64,000 nt of DNA from Schlegelella_A sp036496385. GTDB taxonomy: Bacteria; Pseudomonadota; Gammaproteobacteria; Burkholderiales; Burkholderiaceae_C. Made by a program: the position numbers and the translations under genes. Shown here one piece after another: positions 7,558 through 17,006 of the stretch (its first letter is position 1; each line of letters begins with the position of its first letter). The notes under the pieces were generated by a model. That model ran no database searches. It saw only the letters and a program-made list of their open reading frames with translations, and was not told the origin of the DNA. Location: NCBI GenBank assembly GCA_036496385.1, contig DASXLD010000003.1:62001-126000 (forward strand), given 5' to 3'.

Positions 7558-9930
7558 CTACGGCGCGACGAGCGGCAGCCTGATCTCGAACTCGCTGCCC
7601 TTGCCGACGCCTTCGCTGCGGGCCTGGATCGACCCGCCGTGGAGATCGACCAACCCTCTGGCGAGCGACAGGCCGATGCCCTGGCCGCCTTGCGAGCGGA
7701 TGCGCGCCGATTCCACCTGGCCGAACATCTCGAAGATCTGCGCGATGTGCTCCTCGGCGATGCCGATGCCCGTGTCCTTAACCTTCACGACCACCGCATC
7801 GGCGTCGCGCGAGGCGGTCACCGCGATGCGACCGTTCGCGGGCGTGTACTTGGCCGAGTTGATCAGCACGTTCGAGAAGACTTGCGCCAGTCGCGTCAGG
7901 TCGCCTTCGAGCTGGAGCGTCTCCGGCGGCAGCTCGACGCGCAAGGCGTGGCCGGCGGCGTCGATCAGCGGCTGCGCGATCTCGATCGCCTGCTCGATCA
8001 CGGTGGCGAGATCGAGCCGCCGCATCCGCAACGTCAGTTGGCCGCGCGTCAGGCGCGAGACGTCGAGCAGGTCGTCGAGCAGGTGCGCCATCTGGTCGGT
8101 CTGACGGCCGATGACGTCGTGGCACCAGGCCGCCCTGGGGTCACCGGGCGGCAGCTGGCGCAGCGCGTTGACCGCGTTGCGGATCGGCGCCAGCGGGTTG
8201 CGCAGCTCGTGCGACAGCGTGGCGATGAAGTCGTCCTTCTCGCGATCGGCGTCGCGCAGGACCTGCTCGGCCTTCTTGCGCTCGGTGATGTCCATGACGA
8301 CGCCGAAGGTGCGCACCGGCCGACCCTCGGAGTCGTATTCGGCCTGGCCGCGGTAGCCGATCCAGATCTGGCTGCCATCGGCGCGCCTGATCCTGAACTC
8401 GTCGAAGAAGGGCTTGTGCTGCTCGATCGCTTCGCGGCGCCGCTTCGCGAACCCGGGCCGGTCCTCGGGATGGAGCAGGTCGATGACGCTCTCGCGCGTC
8501 AGCGCGAACTTCGTCCTGTCGACGCCGAACAGGTCGTACGTTTCCGGCGACCACCACAGCGTGTCGGCATCGATGTCGAGCTCGTAGGCGCCCATCTGGC
8601 CGGCGCTCAGCGCCAGTCGCAGGCGCTCGCGCTCGACGCGAAGCATCGCCTCGGCCTGCCGCGTCTCGGTGACGTCGGCCATGACGCTGATCAGCCGCTG
8701 CGGCTGGCCGCCGGGGCCGCGCGCCGTGACCGAGCCGCGGCCGGAAAGCCAGAGCGTCGCGCCGTCCGGACGGACGACGCGGTAGTCGGCAGCGAACGAG
8801 TCCTGCTGTTCGGCCAGCTCGTGAAACCGCTTCACCAGAGGGCGATCGTCGGGATGCAGCGCGGCCACGTACTCGTCGTCCGGGCCGCCGACGCGTCCCC
8901 TGCCGTCGACCAGGTCGAGGCCGAAGAGCGCCATCGCTTCGCGCGACCAGATCCGGGTCGCGGTCGTGAAGTCAGTCTCCCAGTAGCCCATGCGGCCGGC
9001 CTTCAGAGCGGCGCGAAAGCGCGTCTCGCTTTCGCGCATGGCGGCGAAGGCGCGCATCCGCTCGGTGACGTCGGCGCCGACGATGAAGATGCCGGAGACC
9101 CTGTCGCCGCCGTCCCGGATCGGCTGATAGACGAAGTCGAGGAAGCACTCCGTGACGGCGCCGCCCGGGATCGGCTGCACCTCGTATTTAGAGCCGCTGG
9201 CCGCATACGCGTCGCCGCTGGCGAAGACGCTGTCGAGGAGCGCGACATAGCCCTGCGCGGCCACTTCGGGCAACGCCTCGGCGACGGTCTTGCCGAGCAC
9301 GGGGCGATGGCCGACGAGCTGCAGGTAGGCCGGGTTGGCGATCCTGATCGTGTGCGCGGGCCCCTCGAGGACGGCCATGAAGATCGGCGCCTGCTCGAAC
9401 AGCTGCGCCAGGCGGTCGCGCTCCTTCGCCAGCCGGCGCGCAGCGAGGACCTGCTTCGTCGTTTCGGTGCAGACGACGAGGACGCCGCCGATGCCGTTGG
9501 CCGCCGTCTCGTCGTCGATCGGGCTGTAGCTGTAGGTCCAGTAGACGTCGTCGAGACGGCCGTGGCGGGTGACCGGCACGAGCTGGTCGACCTGCCACGT
9601 CGCTCCGCGGCCCGACATGACCTGGTCGATCTGGGGGCCGATGATCGGCCAGATCTCGCCCCAGACTTCGCGTGCCGGCCTGCCCAGCGACACCGGATGC
9701 CGCTCGGGCCCGATCGACTCGCGATAGGCGTCGTTGTAGAGGCACGCCAGCTCGGCCCCCCACCAGATGTACATCGGGTGCCCGGTGTTGAGCATGACGC
9801 GAACGACGGTGCGCAGCGACTGCGGCCATTCGGCGGGAGCGCCGAGCGACGAGCCGGACCAGTCGTGGGCCCGCATCAGCGCGCCCATCTCGCCGCCGCC
9901 GAGCAGGAAATCGGGCCGCTTCGTCGTCAT
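7558..9930 (-). CDS. multi-PAS sensor histidine kinase
   Basis: A 790-aa cytosolic-looking kinase with no clear transmembrane helices. The first about 130 residues resemble a PAS/GAF sensor often found at the start of such kinases (MYIWWGAELACLYND). PAS domains follow at about 165-280, 290-420 and 425-545. The HisKA phospho-acceptor His is in IATLSHELRNPLAP near residue 575, followed by an HATPase domain with NSAKYTPANG, DTGIGIAEEHI and QGIGLSLARGL. No receiver domain is attached and no response regulator is adjacent, so the partner is elsewhere. I chose the ATG at 9930 because the upstream extension is low-complexity and overlaps the ABC transporter gene region. Confidence 0.88.
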   Translation of the reverse strand: MTTKRPDFLLGGGEMGALMRAHDWSGSSLGAPAEWPQSLRTVVRVMLNTGHPMYIWWGAELACLYNDAYRESIGPERHPVSLGRPAREVWGEIWPIIGPQIDQVMSGRGATWQVDQLVPVTRHGRLDDVYWTYSYSPIDDETAANGIGGVLVVCTETTKQVLAARRLAKERDRLAQLFEQAPIFMAVLEGPAHTIRIANPAYLQLVGHRPVLGKTVAEALPEVAAQGYVALLDSVFASGDAYAASGSKYEVQPIPGGAVTECFLDFVYQPIRDGGDRVSGIFIVGADVTERMRAFAAMRESETRFRAALKAGRMGYWETDFTTATRIWSREAMALFGLDLVDGRGRVGGPDDEYVAALHPDDRPLVKRFHELAEQQDSFAADYRVVRPDGATLWLSGRGSVTARGPGGQPQRLISVMADVTETRQAEAMLRVERERLRLALSAGQMGAYELDIDADTLWWSPETYDLFGVDRTKFALTRESVIDLLHPEDRPGFAKRRREAIEQHKPFFDEFRIRRADGSQIWIGYRGQAEYDSEGRPVRTFGVVMDITERKKAEQVLRDADREKDDFIATLSHELRNPLAPIRNAVNALRQLPPGDPRAAWCHDVIGRQTDQMAHLLDDLLDVSRLTRGQLTLRMRRLDLATVIEQAIEIAQPLIDAAGHALRVELPPETLQLEGDLTRLAQVFSNVLINSAKYTPANGRIAVTASRDADAVVVKVKDTGIGIAEEHIAQIFEMFGQVESARIRSQGGQGIGLSLARGLVDLHGGSIQARSEGVGKGSEFEIRLPLVAP

Positions 9931-10037
9931 CGCAGCGATGCTAGCCACAACGGCGAACGGCTCGCTTGGCGTGCTGCACGGCGCGCCGGTCCGGCCGGCG
10001 CGGCAACTCGATAGCCGTCGACACCGGCCGCCGCCGG

Positions 10038-10835
10038 TCAACCCGCCTGCGCGTTGCCGAGCAGGCGGGTCAGGAACGCTCGCGTCCTCTCGTGGCGCGG
10101 CCGCGAGAGCACCTCGTCGGGGCTGCCTTCCTCGACCACGATGCCGCCGTCCATGAAGGCGACGCGGTCGCCGGCGTCGCGCGCGAACGCCATCTCGTGG
10201 GTGACGACGATCATCGTCATGCCGTCGTCGGCGAGGCCGCGCATGACGGCGAGGACGTCGTCGACGAGCTCGGGATCAAGGGCAGACGTCGGCTCGTCGA
10301 ACAGCATCAGCTTCGGCCGCATCGCCAGCGCGCGCGCGATCGCGACGCGCTGCTGCTGGCCGCCAGAGAGGCGGCTCGGGTAGGCGCCGGCCTTGTCCGC
10401 CAGGCCGACGCGCGCAAGCAGCTCGCGCGCATGCGCATGGGCCTCGGCCTTCGGCTCGCCGCCGACGCGGATCGGCGCCTCGACGACGTTGTCGAGCACG
10501 GACATGTGCGCGAACAGGTTGAAGCGCTGGAACACCATGCCGATCGCCGCCCGCTGCCGGCAGACCTCTCGCTCGGTCCGCTCGTAGAGACGGCCGCCGT
10601 GCTCGCGATAGCCGACCAGCTCGCCGTCGACGACGATCCGGCCGGCATCGATCTGCTCGAGATGGTTGATGCAGCGCAGGAACGTGCTCTTGCCCGAGCC
10701 CGACGGGCCGATCAGGCACAGCACCTCGCCGGCGGCGACCTCGAGGTCGATGCCCTTCAGCACCTCGTCGCGGCCGAAGCGCTTGTGGACGTCCTCGGCA
10801 CGCAGCATCGGCGCGGTCGCACCGGGCCCGGTCAT
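10038..10835 (-). CDS. polar amino acid ABC transporter ATP-binding protein
   Basis: A 265-aa ATPase that powers uptake with the permease and binding protein just upstream. Walker A is GPSGSGKST near residue 43, the Q-loop is in MVFQRFNLFAHMSV, the signature is LSGGQQQR and Walker B is LMLFDEPTSALD, with the H-loop VVTHE. It is the GlnQ/HisP type. Its ATG overlaps the permease stop by four bases, so the two are translationally coupled. Confidence 0.93.
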   Translation of the reverse strand: MTGPGATAPMLRAEDVHKRFGRDEVLKGIDLEVAAGEVLCLIGPSGSGKSTFLRCINHLEQIDAGRIVVDGELVGYREHGGRLYERTEREVCRQRAAIGMVFQRFNLFAHMSVLDNVVEAPIRVGGEPKAEAHAHARELLARVGLADKAGAYPSRLSGGQQQRVAIARALAMRPKLMLFDEPTSALDPELVDDVLAVMRGLADDGMTMIVVTHEMAFARDAGDRVAFMDGGIVVEEGSPDEVLSRPRHERTRAFLTRLLGNAQAG

Positions 10836-11641
10836 CGCGCGTCGAGCCCGGTGCCGGTGCGTGCGAGGCGCCGCTCGAGGAAATGCTGGCCGATGCTCGC
10901 CAGCGTCGTCACCACGAGGTACCAGAACGTCGCGACGAGCATCAGCTCGATCGTCTTCAGGTTCGCCGACGAAATGTTCTCGGCCGCGGTCAACAGGTCG
11001 CCGCCAGCGATCACCGAAACCAGCGAGGTCGCCTTCAGCAGCGAGACGAACTGGTTGCCGGCCGGCGGCACGATCACGCGCAGCGCCTGCGGCAGGATGA
11101 TGCGGCGCATCGCCAGCGCGCGCGACATGCCGAGCGCCAGCGACGCGTCGGCCTGGCCGCGATCGACGGCGAGGACGCCGGCACGGACGATCTCGGCCAT
11201 GTAGGCTGCTTCGTTGAGGCCGAGCGCGACGACCGATGCGACGAACGGCGTCAGCACCTTGTTGGTGTCGAACGGGCCGAGGTGCTGGAAGAGCAGCGCG
11301 AGGTTGCCCCAGATCAGGATCTGGACCAAGAGCGGCGTGCCGCGCAGGAGCCAGGTGTAGAGGCCGCTGCCGAGGCGAAGCACCGGGCTCGACGACAGCC
11401 GCATCACCGCGAGGGCGACGCCGAGCGCGCTGCCGATCACCGCTGCGAGCAGGGCGAGGACGACGGTCAGGCGCAAGCCCCGCAGGATCGCCGGCGCGAA
11501 CTGGTAGTTCGCGATCGCGGCGTGGTCGATGTGCGGGTTCTGCCAGATCGAGATCGCCAGCGAGGCGACGATCGCGAGCACCACGGCGCTCGCGAGCCAG
11601 AGCCACGGTCGCCGCAACGGGACGACGCGGGGCGCAGTCAT
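10832..11641 (-). CDS. polar amino acid ABC transporter permease (HisM/GlnP type)
   Basis: A 269-aa inner-membrane permease with about five to six hydrophobic helices. The cytoplasmic EAA loop is visible as EAAYMAEIVRAGVLAVDRGQ followed by SLALGMSRALAMRRIILPQA. The motif TWLLRGTPLLVQILIWG is typical of the polar amino acid subfamily. Only one permease is encoded here, so a homodimeric channel is likely. It is in one operon with the ATPase and, six bases upstream, the binding protein. Confidence 0.93.
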   Translation of the reverse strand: MTAPRVVPLRRPWLWLASAVVLAIVASLAISIWQNPHIDHAAIANYQFAPAILRGLRLTVVLALLAAVIGSALGVALAVMRLSSSPVLRLGSGLYTWLLRGTPLLVQILIWGNLALLFQHLGPFDTNKVLTPFVASVVALGLNEAAYMAEIVRAGVLAVDRGQADASLALGMSRALAMRRIILPQALRVIVPPAGNQFVSLLKATSLVSVIAGGDLLTAAENISSANLKTIELMLVATFWYLVVTTLASIGQHFLERRLARTGTGLDAR

Positions 11642-11647
11642 CGCGTG

Positions 11648-12484
11648 CTAGTACTTGACGTTCTTGCCGCCGTTGATGACGGCGCTCTTCACGGCCCCGC
11701 CTTGCAGGCCGTGCTTCTGCAGGATCTTCGCGTAGCTGCCGTCGGCGATCAGCGCGTCGAGCGCATTCTTCAGCTGGTCGCGCAGCTGCGGGGTCGACTT
11801 CGGCACGCCGATCCCGACCGGCACCGGCTGGTACTCGTGGTCGGCGACGACGTCGAAGACGGTGCCGTCGCCGGCCGTCTTCGCCAGGTAGACCATCACC
11901 GGCGAATTGCCGAGGAAGGCCGCGACGCGACCGGTCTGCACCTGCAGGCGCGCGTCGGCCGGCTGTGCGTATTGCATCACCGTGATCGCCGCCTTGCCGT
12001 TCTTGACGCAGGCCTCGCTCATGCCCTCGGCCAGCTTGATCTGGGTCGATCCCTGGACCGTCGAGACGGTCTTGCCGCAGGCGGTCTCGAGGCTCGCGAC
12101 CTGCTCGGGGTTGCTCTTCTTCACCAGCAGCATGGTGCCGAAGTTGAAGTAGTCGACGAAGTCGATCACCTGCTCGCGCTCCGGCGTGTCGTTCATCACC
12201 GTGAAGGCGATGTCGATGCTCTTCGCCTCGAGCGCGGGGATGATGGCCGGGAAGGCCATCGGCTTGAAGACGATCGTGCGGCCCATCTGCCGGCTCATGG
12301 CCGCGGCGAGGTCGATGATCATGCCCTGCAGCGTCGTGCCGTCGGCGGCGTAGGAAATCAGCGGCGGGCTGTTGGTGAGCGATCCGGCGTTGATGTCGTC
12401 GGCGGCGAGCGCCGGAGTCACGACGGCCGCGGCGAGGGCGCCGACAAAGGCGAAGTGGAGCAGCCGGAGGCGTGCGATGGGCAT
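11648..12484 (-). CDS. ABC transporter substrate-binding protein (SBP_bac_3 type)
   Basis: A 278-aa periplasmic binding protein and first gene of a binding protein-permease-ATPase operon. Signal peptide: residues 1-28 ending ALAADD. The fold markers ISYAADGTTLQGMIIDLAAA, LEAKSIDIAFTVMNDTPERE and DFVDYFNFGTMLLVKK fit the family that binds polar amino acids or opines. The usual GFDVDL element is replaced by QGMIIDL, so the ligand may be unusual. AAAGGA precedes the start. A sparse 177-bp region upstream should contain the operon promoter. Confidence 0.9.
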   Translation of the reverse strand: MPIARLRLLHFAFVGALAAAVVTPALAADDINAGSLTNSPPLISYAADGTTLQGMIIDLAAAMSRQMGRTIVFKPMAFPAIIPALEAKSIDIAFTVMNDTPEREQVIDFVDYFNFGTMLLVKKSNPEQVASLETACGKTVSTVQGSTQIKLAEGMSEACVKNGKAAITVMQYAQPADARLQVQTGRVAAFLGNSPVMVYLAKTAGDGTVFDVVADHEYQPVPVGIGVPKSTPQLRDQLKNALDALIADGSYAKILQKHGLQGGAVKSAVINGGKNVKY

Positions 12485-12661
12485 GGGATGTTCCTTTGCC
12501 GGGACGGCCGAAGATACCCTTCGTCGGCGCCGGCGTCGGTACTGACCTTCCCGAAGTGGCTCGGGCGCGGGCTCGGTGGGCAGCGTCGGCCGTCGGCGCG
12601 CGGTGGCGCAAGGACCGCGCGACCGGCCGAAGCGGCAGGCAGGCGCCGCCGCACCTTTGCC

Positions 12662-14728
12662 TCACGCGTCCGGAATTCGCTCCACGTCCGCGAGCCACAC
12701 CGTCGCTTCCGCATCGCTCGGCGCCCGCCAGTCGCCGCGCGGCGAGAGCGATCCGCCCGAGCCGACCTTGGGCGCGTTGGGCACGCACGAGCGCTTGAAC
12801 TGGCTCGTCTTGAAGAAGCGCCAGCAGAAGATGCGCAAGTACTTCTTGATCTCCGCCAGCGAGTAAGCGTTCCTTTCGACGTCGGGGGCGTCCGGCCAGG
12901 CGCCCTGGCTCGCGTCGTGCCACGCCGTCCAGGCGAGGAAGGCGACCTTGGTCGGCGCGTAGCCGTAGCGCAGGATCTGGTAGAGGTGGAAGTCCTGCAG
13001 CTCGTACGGGCCGACGCTCGCCTCGCTGCTCTGCGGCGGCGCGTCGTTCGCTGCGACCGGGACCAACTCGGGGCTGATCTGCGTGGCGAGGATCTCGTCG
13101 AGCACGGGATCGTCGCCGCGCTCGACCGAGCCGCTCGCCGCGACCCAGCGCACGAGGTGCTTGATCAGCGTCTTCGGCACGCTCGCGTTGACGTTGTAGT
13201 GCGACATGTGGTCGCCGACGCCGTACGTGCTCCAGCCGAGCGCGAGCTCGGAGAGGTCGCCGGTGCCGACGACCAGGCCGCCGTGCAGGTTGGCGAGCCG
13301 GAACAGGTGGCTGGTGCGCTCGCCCGCCTGCACGTTCTCGAAGGTGACGTCATACACCTTCTCGCCGCGCGAGTACGGGTGGCCGATGTCGGCGAGCATG
13401 CGCTCGCAGCTCGGCCGGATGTCGATCTCCCCGGCCGTGCAGCGCACCGCGGCCATCAGGCGCCTGGCCTGGTCGAGCGTGCGCGTGCTCGTCGCAAAGC
13501 CCGGCATGGTGTAGCCGAGGATATTGCCGCGCGGCAGGCCGGCGCGGTCCATCGCAGCGGCGCAAACGAGGAGCGCATGGGTCGAGTCGAGGCCGCCGGA
13601 GATGCCGATGACGAGCTTCTTCGCGCCGATCGCCTCGAGCCGCTGCAGCAGCGCGTTGACCTGGATGTTGTAGACCTCCATGCAGCGCTGGTCGCGCTGC
13701 GTCGCGTCGGCCGGCACGTAGGGAAATCGCTCGATCGGCCGCTGCAGCACGAGCCCGACCCCGGTTGCCGGCAGCGTGATGTCGAACGCGACGCGCCGGA
13801 ACTCGCGCAGCCGCGCCCCGTGCTTCTCGACCGCGGTGCCGAACGAGTTCAGGCGCATGCGCTCGCGCGAGACGCGCTCGAGATCGACGTCTGCGCTGAT
13901 GAAGTGCGAGCCGGTGACGAAGCGCTCCGATTCGGCGAGCAGCTCGCCGCTCTCGTAGATCAGTGCCTCGCCGTCCCAGCCGAGATCGGTGGTCGACTCG
14001 CCGAGCCCGGCCGACGAGTAGAGATAGGCAGCGAGGCAACGCGACGACTGCACGCTGACGAGCCGGTGCCGATAGTCCGACTTGCCGATCGTGATGTTGG
14101 AGGCCGAAAGGTTGACGAGCACCGTCGCGCCGGCGAGCGCGGCGTAGCTCGAGGGCGGGATCGGCACCCAGACGTCCTCGCAGATCTCGCACGCGATCTT
14201 GAGGAGCGGCAGGTTCGTCGCTTCGAAGATGAGGTCGGCGCCGAACGGCACGTCGCTGCCGAGCAGGCGGATCGTCGTCGCCAGCGCCGTGTCTGCGGCC
14301 TGGAACTGGCGCCCCTCGTAGAACTCGCCGTAGTTCGGCAGGTAGGTCTTCGGCACGACACCGAGGACGCGCCCGCCGGCAATCACCGCGGCGCAGTTGA
14401 AGAGCCGATGGTCGACGCGCAGCGGCACGCCGACGATCGCGATCGCCGCGACCTCGCGCGTCGCCGCGGCGACGCTCGCGAGCGCCGCCTCGCAGGCGTC
14501 GAGCAGGGCACGCTGGTGGAACAGGTCGTCGCAGGTGTAGGCCGAAATGCCGAGCTCGGGGAAGGCGACCAGGACGGCGCCCTGCGCGGCGGCCCGGCGC
14601 AGCAGCACGATCGACTCGGCGGCGTTGAACGCCGGGTCGGCGACGCGCATTCGCGGCACCGCCACCGCGACGCGCGCGAAGCCGTGGCGGTAGGGGTCGA
14701 AGAAATCGAGGGCCGGCGGCTGGTCCAC
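12662..14728 (-). CDS. nadE: glutamine-dependent NAD+ synthetase
   Basis: A 688-aa two-domain enzyme that makes NAD+ from deamido-NAD+, ATP and glutamine in the last step of NAD synthesis. The N-terminal nitrilase-type glutaminase (about 1-290) shows the Glu in FPELGISAY, the Lys in PKTYLPNYGEFYEG and the Cys in CEICEDVW. The synthetase domain has the ATP-pyrophosphatase loop GISGGLDSTHALL near residue 370. The length matches the long glutamine-dependent form. The start is a GTG with AAGGA upstream. It is transcribed alone. Confidence 0.95.
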   Translation of the reverse strand: MDQPPALDFFDPYRHGFARVAVAVPRMRVADPAFNAAESIVLLRRAAAQGAVLVAFPELGISAYTCDDLFHQRALLDACEAALASVAAATREVAAIAIVGVPLRVDHRLFNCAAVIAGGRVLGVVPKTYLPNYGEFYEGRQFQAADTALATTIRLLGSDVPFGADLIFEATNLPLLKIACEICEDVWVPIPPSSYAALAGATVLVNLSASNITIGKSDYRHRLVSVQSSRCLAAYLYSSAGLGESTTDLGWDGEALIYESGELLAESERFVTGSHFISADVDLERVSRERMRLNSFGTAVEKHGARLREFRRVAFDITLPATGVGLVLQRPIERFPYVPADATQRDQRCMEVYNIQVNALLQRLEAIGAKKLVIGISGGLDSTHALLVCAAAMDRAGLPRGNILGYTMPGFATSTRTLDQARRLMAAVRCTAGEIDIRPSCERMLADIGHPYSRGEKVYDVTFENVQAGERTSHLFRLANLHGGLVVGTGDLSELALGWSTYGVGDHMSHYNVNASVPKTLIKHLVRWVAASGSVERGDDPVLDEILATQISPELVPVAANDAPPQSSEASVGPYELQDFHLYQILRYGYAPTKVAFLAWTAWHDASQGAWPDAPDVERNAYSLAEIKKYLRIFCWRFFKTSQFKRSCVPNAPKVGSGGSLSPRGDWRAPSDAEATVWLADVERIPDA

Positions 14729-14790
14729 GGTGCTTTCCTTTCGCCGAGCATCTTGGCATGGCCGGCGCCGGCGGCCGGGCGCCTCGGTCG

Positions 14791-15252
14791 CTAGAGCTTG
14801 CTCTGCAACGACTCCCAGAGCAGATCGAGCGTGGCCCGCAGCTCCTTCAACCTGCGCTCGCCGAGACGATCGGCGAGGCGGCCTTCGAGCTCGCGGCCGA
14901 ACCTGCGCACGTCGCGCCCGTAGGCGCGCCCGCGCGCGGTCAGGCGGATGCGCGTCGCCCGGCGATCGTCAGGGTCGGGGATCCGCTCGACGTAGCCCGC
15001 CTGCTCCAGGGCGTCGACGAGCGCACCTGCGGCCTGCTTGGTGATGCTCGCCGTGCGCGCCAGCGTCGTGAGGCGCTCGCCCTCGGGGACCTGCCAGAGC
15101 GGCTGCATCACCGCGGCGTGCGCCGGCCTGACGTCGAGGTAGGAGGAGGTGGCCAGCCAGCGGCCGTACTCCTGGACGAGCGCGGAATGGATGAGGCGGA
15201 ACATCGCGCCGAGCATCGGGCTGCGGTCCACCGCGGCATCGCGGCTTGACAT
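14791..15252 (-). CDS. MarR family transcriptional regulator
   Basis: A 153-aa winged-helix repressor-type protein. The recognition region is ARTASITKQAAGALVDALEQ, followed by the wing VERIPDPDDRRATRIRLT, the MarR hallmark. MarR proteins bind palindromes as dimers and often release on phenolic or oxidant ligands. Two AGTCA/TGACT dyads lie immediately upstream of its start, so autoregulation is likely. It may also control the plus-strand carbonic anhydrase gene on the other side, which is inference. Confidence 0.92.
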   Translation of the reverse strand: MSSRDAAVDRSPMLGAMFRLIHSALVQEYGRWLATSSYLDVRPAHAAVMQPLWQVPEGERLTTLARTASITKQAAGALVDALEQAGYVERIPDPDDRRATRIRLTARGRAYGRDVRRFGRELEGRLADRLGERRLKELRATLDLLWESLQSKL

Positions 15253-15255
15253 GGT

Positions 15256-15268
15256 AGTCAGTCTGACT
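15256..15268. promoter_or_regulatory. operator-like dyad 1 upstream of marR-type gene
   Basis: AGTCAG-T-CTGACT is a perfect inverted repeat three bases upstream of the MarR start codon. It would overlap the 5' untranslated leader. Its centre is 24 bp from a second dyad with the same half-site. It fits a MarR dimer site; binding is inference. Confidence 0.6.
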
Positions 15269-15272
15269 GATC

Positions 15273-15296
15273 ATTATAGTCAAGTCAACTGACTAT
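15273..15296. promoter_or_regulatory. operator-like dyad 2 with embedded -10 element
   Basis: ATAGTCA-N7-TGACTAT (15276-15296) is a perfect dyad with the same AGTCA core as the site 24 bp away. On the minus strand a consensus TATAAT (15273-15278) overlaps the dyad, so a bound dimer would block the promoter of the MarR gene. On the plus strand a TTGACA at 15246-15251 with GATCAT 17 bp downstream could drive the carbonic anhydrase gene; that part is weak. Confidence 0.6.
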
Positions 15297-15481
15297 TCAC
15301 ACGGAACCTCGCCGCGAAGGCGAGCGCGCAGGCGAACAAGGTCTAGCGGCAACGGCGGGAGCGGGAAGCCGATGGGACCAAGGTCTCATTGGCCACCCCC
15401 AGGCCGAGGACTACCGTGGCCGACGCGGACGTCCGCGCGAGGTTGCGCCGGGTCCGGCAGGCTTTTTGGCGGAGGCTCGAC

Positions 15482-16222
15482 ATGAGAAAGCAGTCTTTGG
15501 GCGCATGCCTGGTCTTCATGGCGGCGATGGTTGCGCATGCCGCTGACCACGAAGTGCACTGGAAGTACGGCGGCGACCACGGCCCCAAGGCCTGGGGCGG
15601 TCTGGAGCCGGAGTTCTCGGCCTGCGGGCTCGGCAAGGAACAATCGCCGATCGACATCCGCGACGCCAAGGTCCAAGCCTTGCCCGCGCTCGACCTGCAC
15701 TACAAGGCGAGCGGCGCCGAGGTCGTCAACAACGGCCATACCGTTCAGGTGAACCTTGCCGATGGCGGCGTGCTGAATCTGGATGGCGTTGCCTATCGGC
15801 TGGTGCAATTCCACTTTCATACGCCGAGTGAAGAAAAGGTCGACGGCAAGGCCTACGCGATGGTCGTGCACATGGTGCACACGAGTGCCGATGGCAAGGT
15901 GGCGGTCGTGGCCGTGCTGCTCAAGGAAGGCAGGACCAACGCGGCCCTGGCTCCGGTCCTCGGCAAGCTGCCGCAGGCCGAAGGTGCGAAGGCGCCTCTC
16001 GCCGCCGACTTCAATGCCGGCGACATTCTTCCGGCCGACCACGGCTACTACAAATTCATCGGCTCGCTGACGACGCCGCCGTGCACCGAGGGCGTCCGCT
16101 GGCAAGTGCTGAAGGAGCCGATCGAAGCCTCGAAGGCACAGATCGCAGCCTTCCGCAAGCTCTACCCCATGAACGCACGCCCGGTGCAGCCGGTGAACGG
16201 TCGAAAGATCGAGCAGACCTAG
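15482..16222 (+). CDS. periplasmic alpha-type carbonic anhydrase
   Basis: A 246-aa enzyme that interconverts CO2 and bicarbonate. I start at the ATG at 15482, which follows GGAGG and opens a signal peptide ending AMVAHA. Zinc ligands are the two His in QFHFHTPSEE (about residue 110) and the His in MVVHMVH (about 129). SPIDIRD and LTTPPCTEGVRW are alpha-class signatures. The length is normal. Its stop overlaps the end of the convergent TPR relic by one to three bases. The upstream MarR dyads might regulate it. Confidence 0.94.
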   Translation: MRKQSLGACLVFMAAMVAHAADHEVHWKYGGDHGPKAWGGLEPEFSACGLGKEQSPIDIRDAKVQALPALDLHYKASGAEVVNNGHTVQVNLADGGVLNLDGVAYRLVQFHFHTPSEEKVDGKAYAMVVHMVHTSADGKVAVVAVLLKEGRTNAALAPVLGKLPQAEGAKAPLAADFNAGDILPADHGYYKFIGSLTTPPCTEGVRWQVLKEPIEASKAQIAAFRKLYPMNARPVQPVNGRKIEQT

Positions 16223-16890
16223 CCGGCTGCGAAGCTCAGTGCACGCGGCGAGCCGCCTGGTTGATCAGTCCTTCGGTCGACCGCGCCGTTCGTAGCGCGC
16301 GCCTCCGCGGGGAGCGAATCGAGCGCCGCGCGCGCCTCGCCCAGCAGCGCTGTCGCCTGCGCCGGGTCGAGCCACGCCGACGCGACCAGCGCCAGCGCCA
16401 GGTTCACCTTGTGCATCTGGTCGTCGCTGCCGAGCCCGTGCAGCTCGCGCTCGAAGGCGAGGGCCTCGGCCGCGAGCGGCCGCGCTTCGTCGACGCGGCC
16501 GAGCCGTGCCAGCACCAGCGCCGACAGTGCCTCGTCGTTCGCCTGCCCGCGCCGCGCCTCGCGCGTGGCGCTCGTCAGGTCGCGATTGGCCGCCGTGAGC
16601 CATTGCACGTGCAGCGCGGCAGCGGTGAAGTCGTTGGCCTCGATCTCGACCCGCAACATGCCGGCGTGCAGCCGGCGCAGCATCATGGCCAGCGGCTGAC
16701 GGCGGCCCGGCTCGGGGCCGGGATCCATCTGCAACAGCGCCTCGCGAGCACCCTTGGCGGCGCGCCGCGCGCCAGCGAGGTCGCCGCGCGCGAACGCGTC
16801 TTCGCGGCCTTAGAAATAGGCGCGCGTCGCCTCGCCGAACGAATGCAGCCCGAGCCACGGCTGCGCGCAATCGACTGCGGGCTCGGTCAT
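16219..16890 (-). pseudogene. relic of nSTAND-type NTPase with TPR-like C-terminus
   Basis: One minus-strand frame runs from an ATG at 16890 but is broken by an in-frame TAA at 16810-16812. The first 26 codons end SFGEATRAYF and continue after the stop as GREDAFARG. A WLGLHSFGEATRAYFFGRE-like start is typical of STAND NTPases, whose NTPase domain would normally follow. Here the sequence jumps straight to an Ala/Leu-rich helical region like TPR repeats (ALALVASAWLDPAQATALL). So the NTPase core has been deleted and a stop codon added. It is divergent from the SIR2-like relic, separated by 116 bp. Confidence 0.65.
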
Positions 16891-17006
16891 GGGCGCGGAT
16901 CATCACACAGCGCCACGACGACGCGAAGCCGCCGGTCGCCACCGGTTTGACCGCCCCCGGGTCTTCGCCGACACTCGGCCGCGATGCATCGACGTCCCGT
17001 TTCGCC

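Noticed and set aside
7252..10014. Plus-strand open frame of about 920 codons opposite the multi-PAS kinase
   Set aside because: The minus strand has a full histidine kinase; the plus frame shows only Arg/Asp/His-rich shadow sequence.
10883..14794. Very long plus-strand open frame of about 1300 codons opposite the ABC transporter and nadE genes
   Set aside because: It is antisense to genes with clear motifs, is rich in Arg, Ala and Asp from GC-biased reading, and has no domain or ribosome site.
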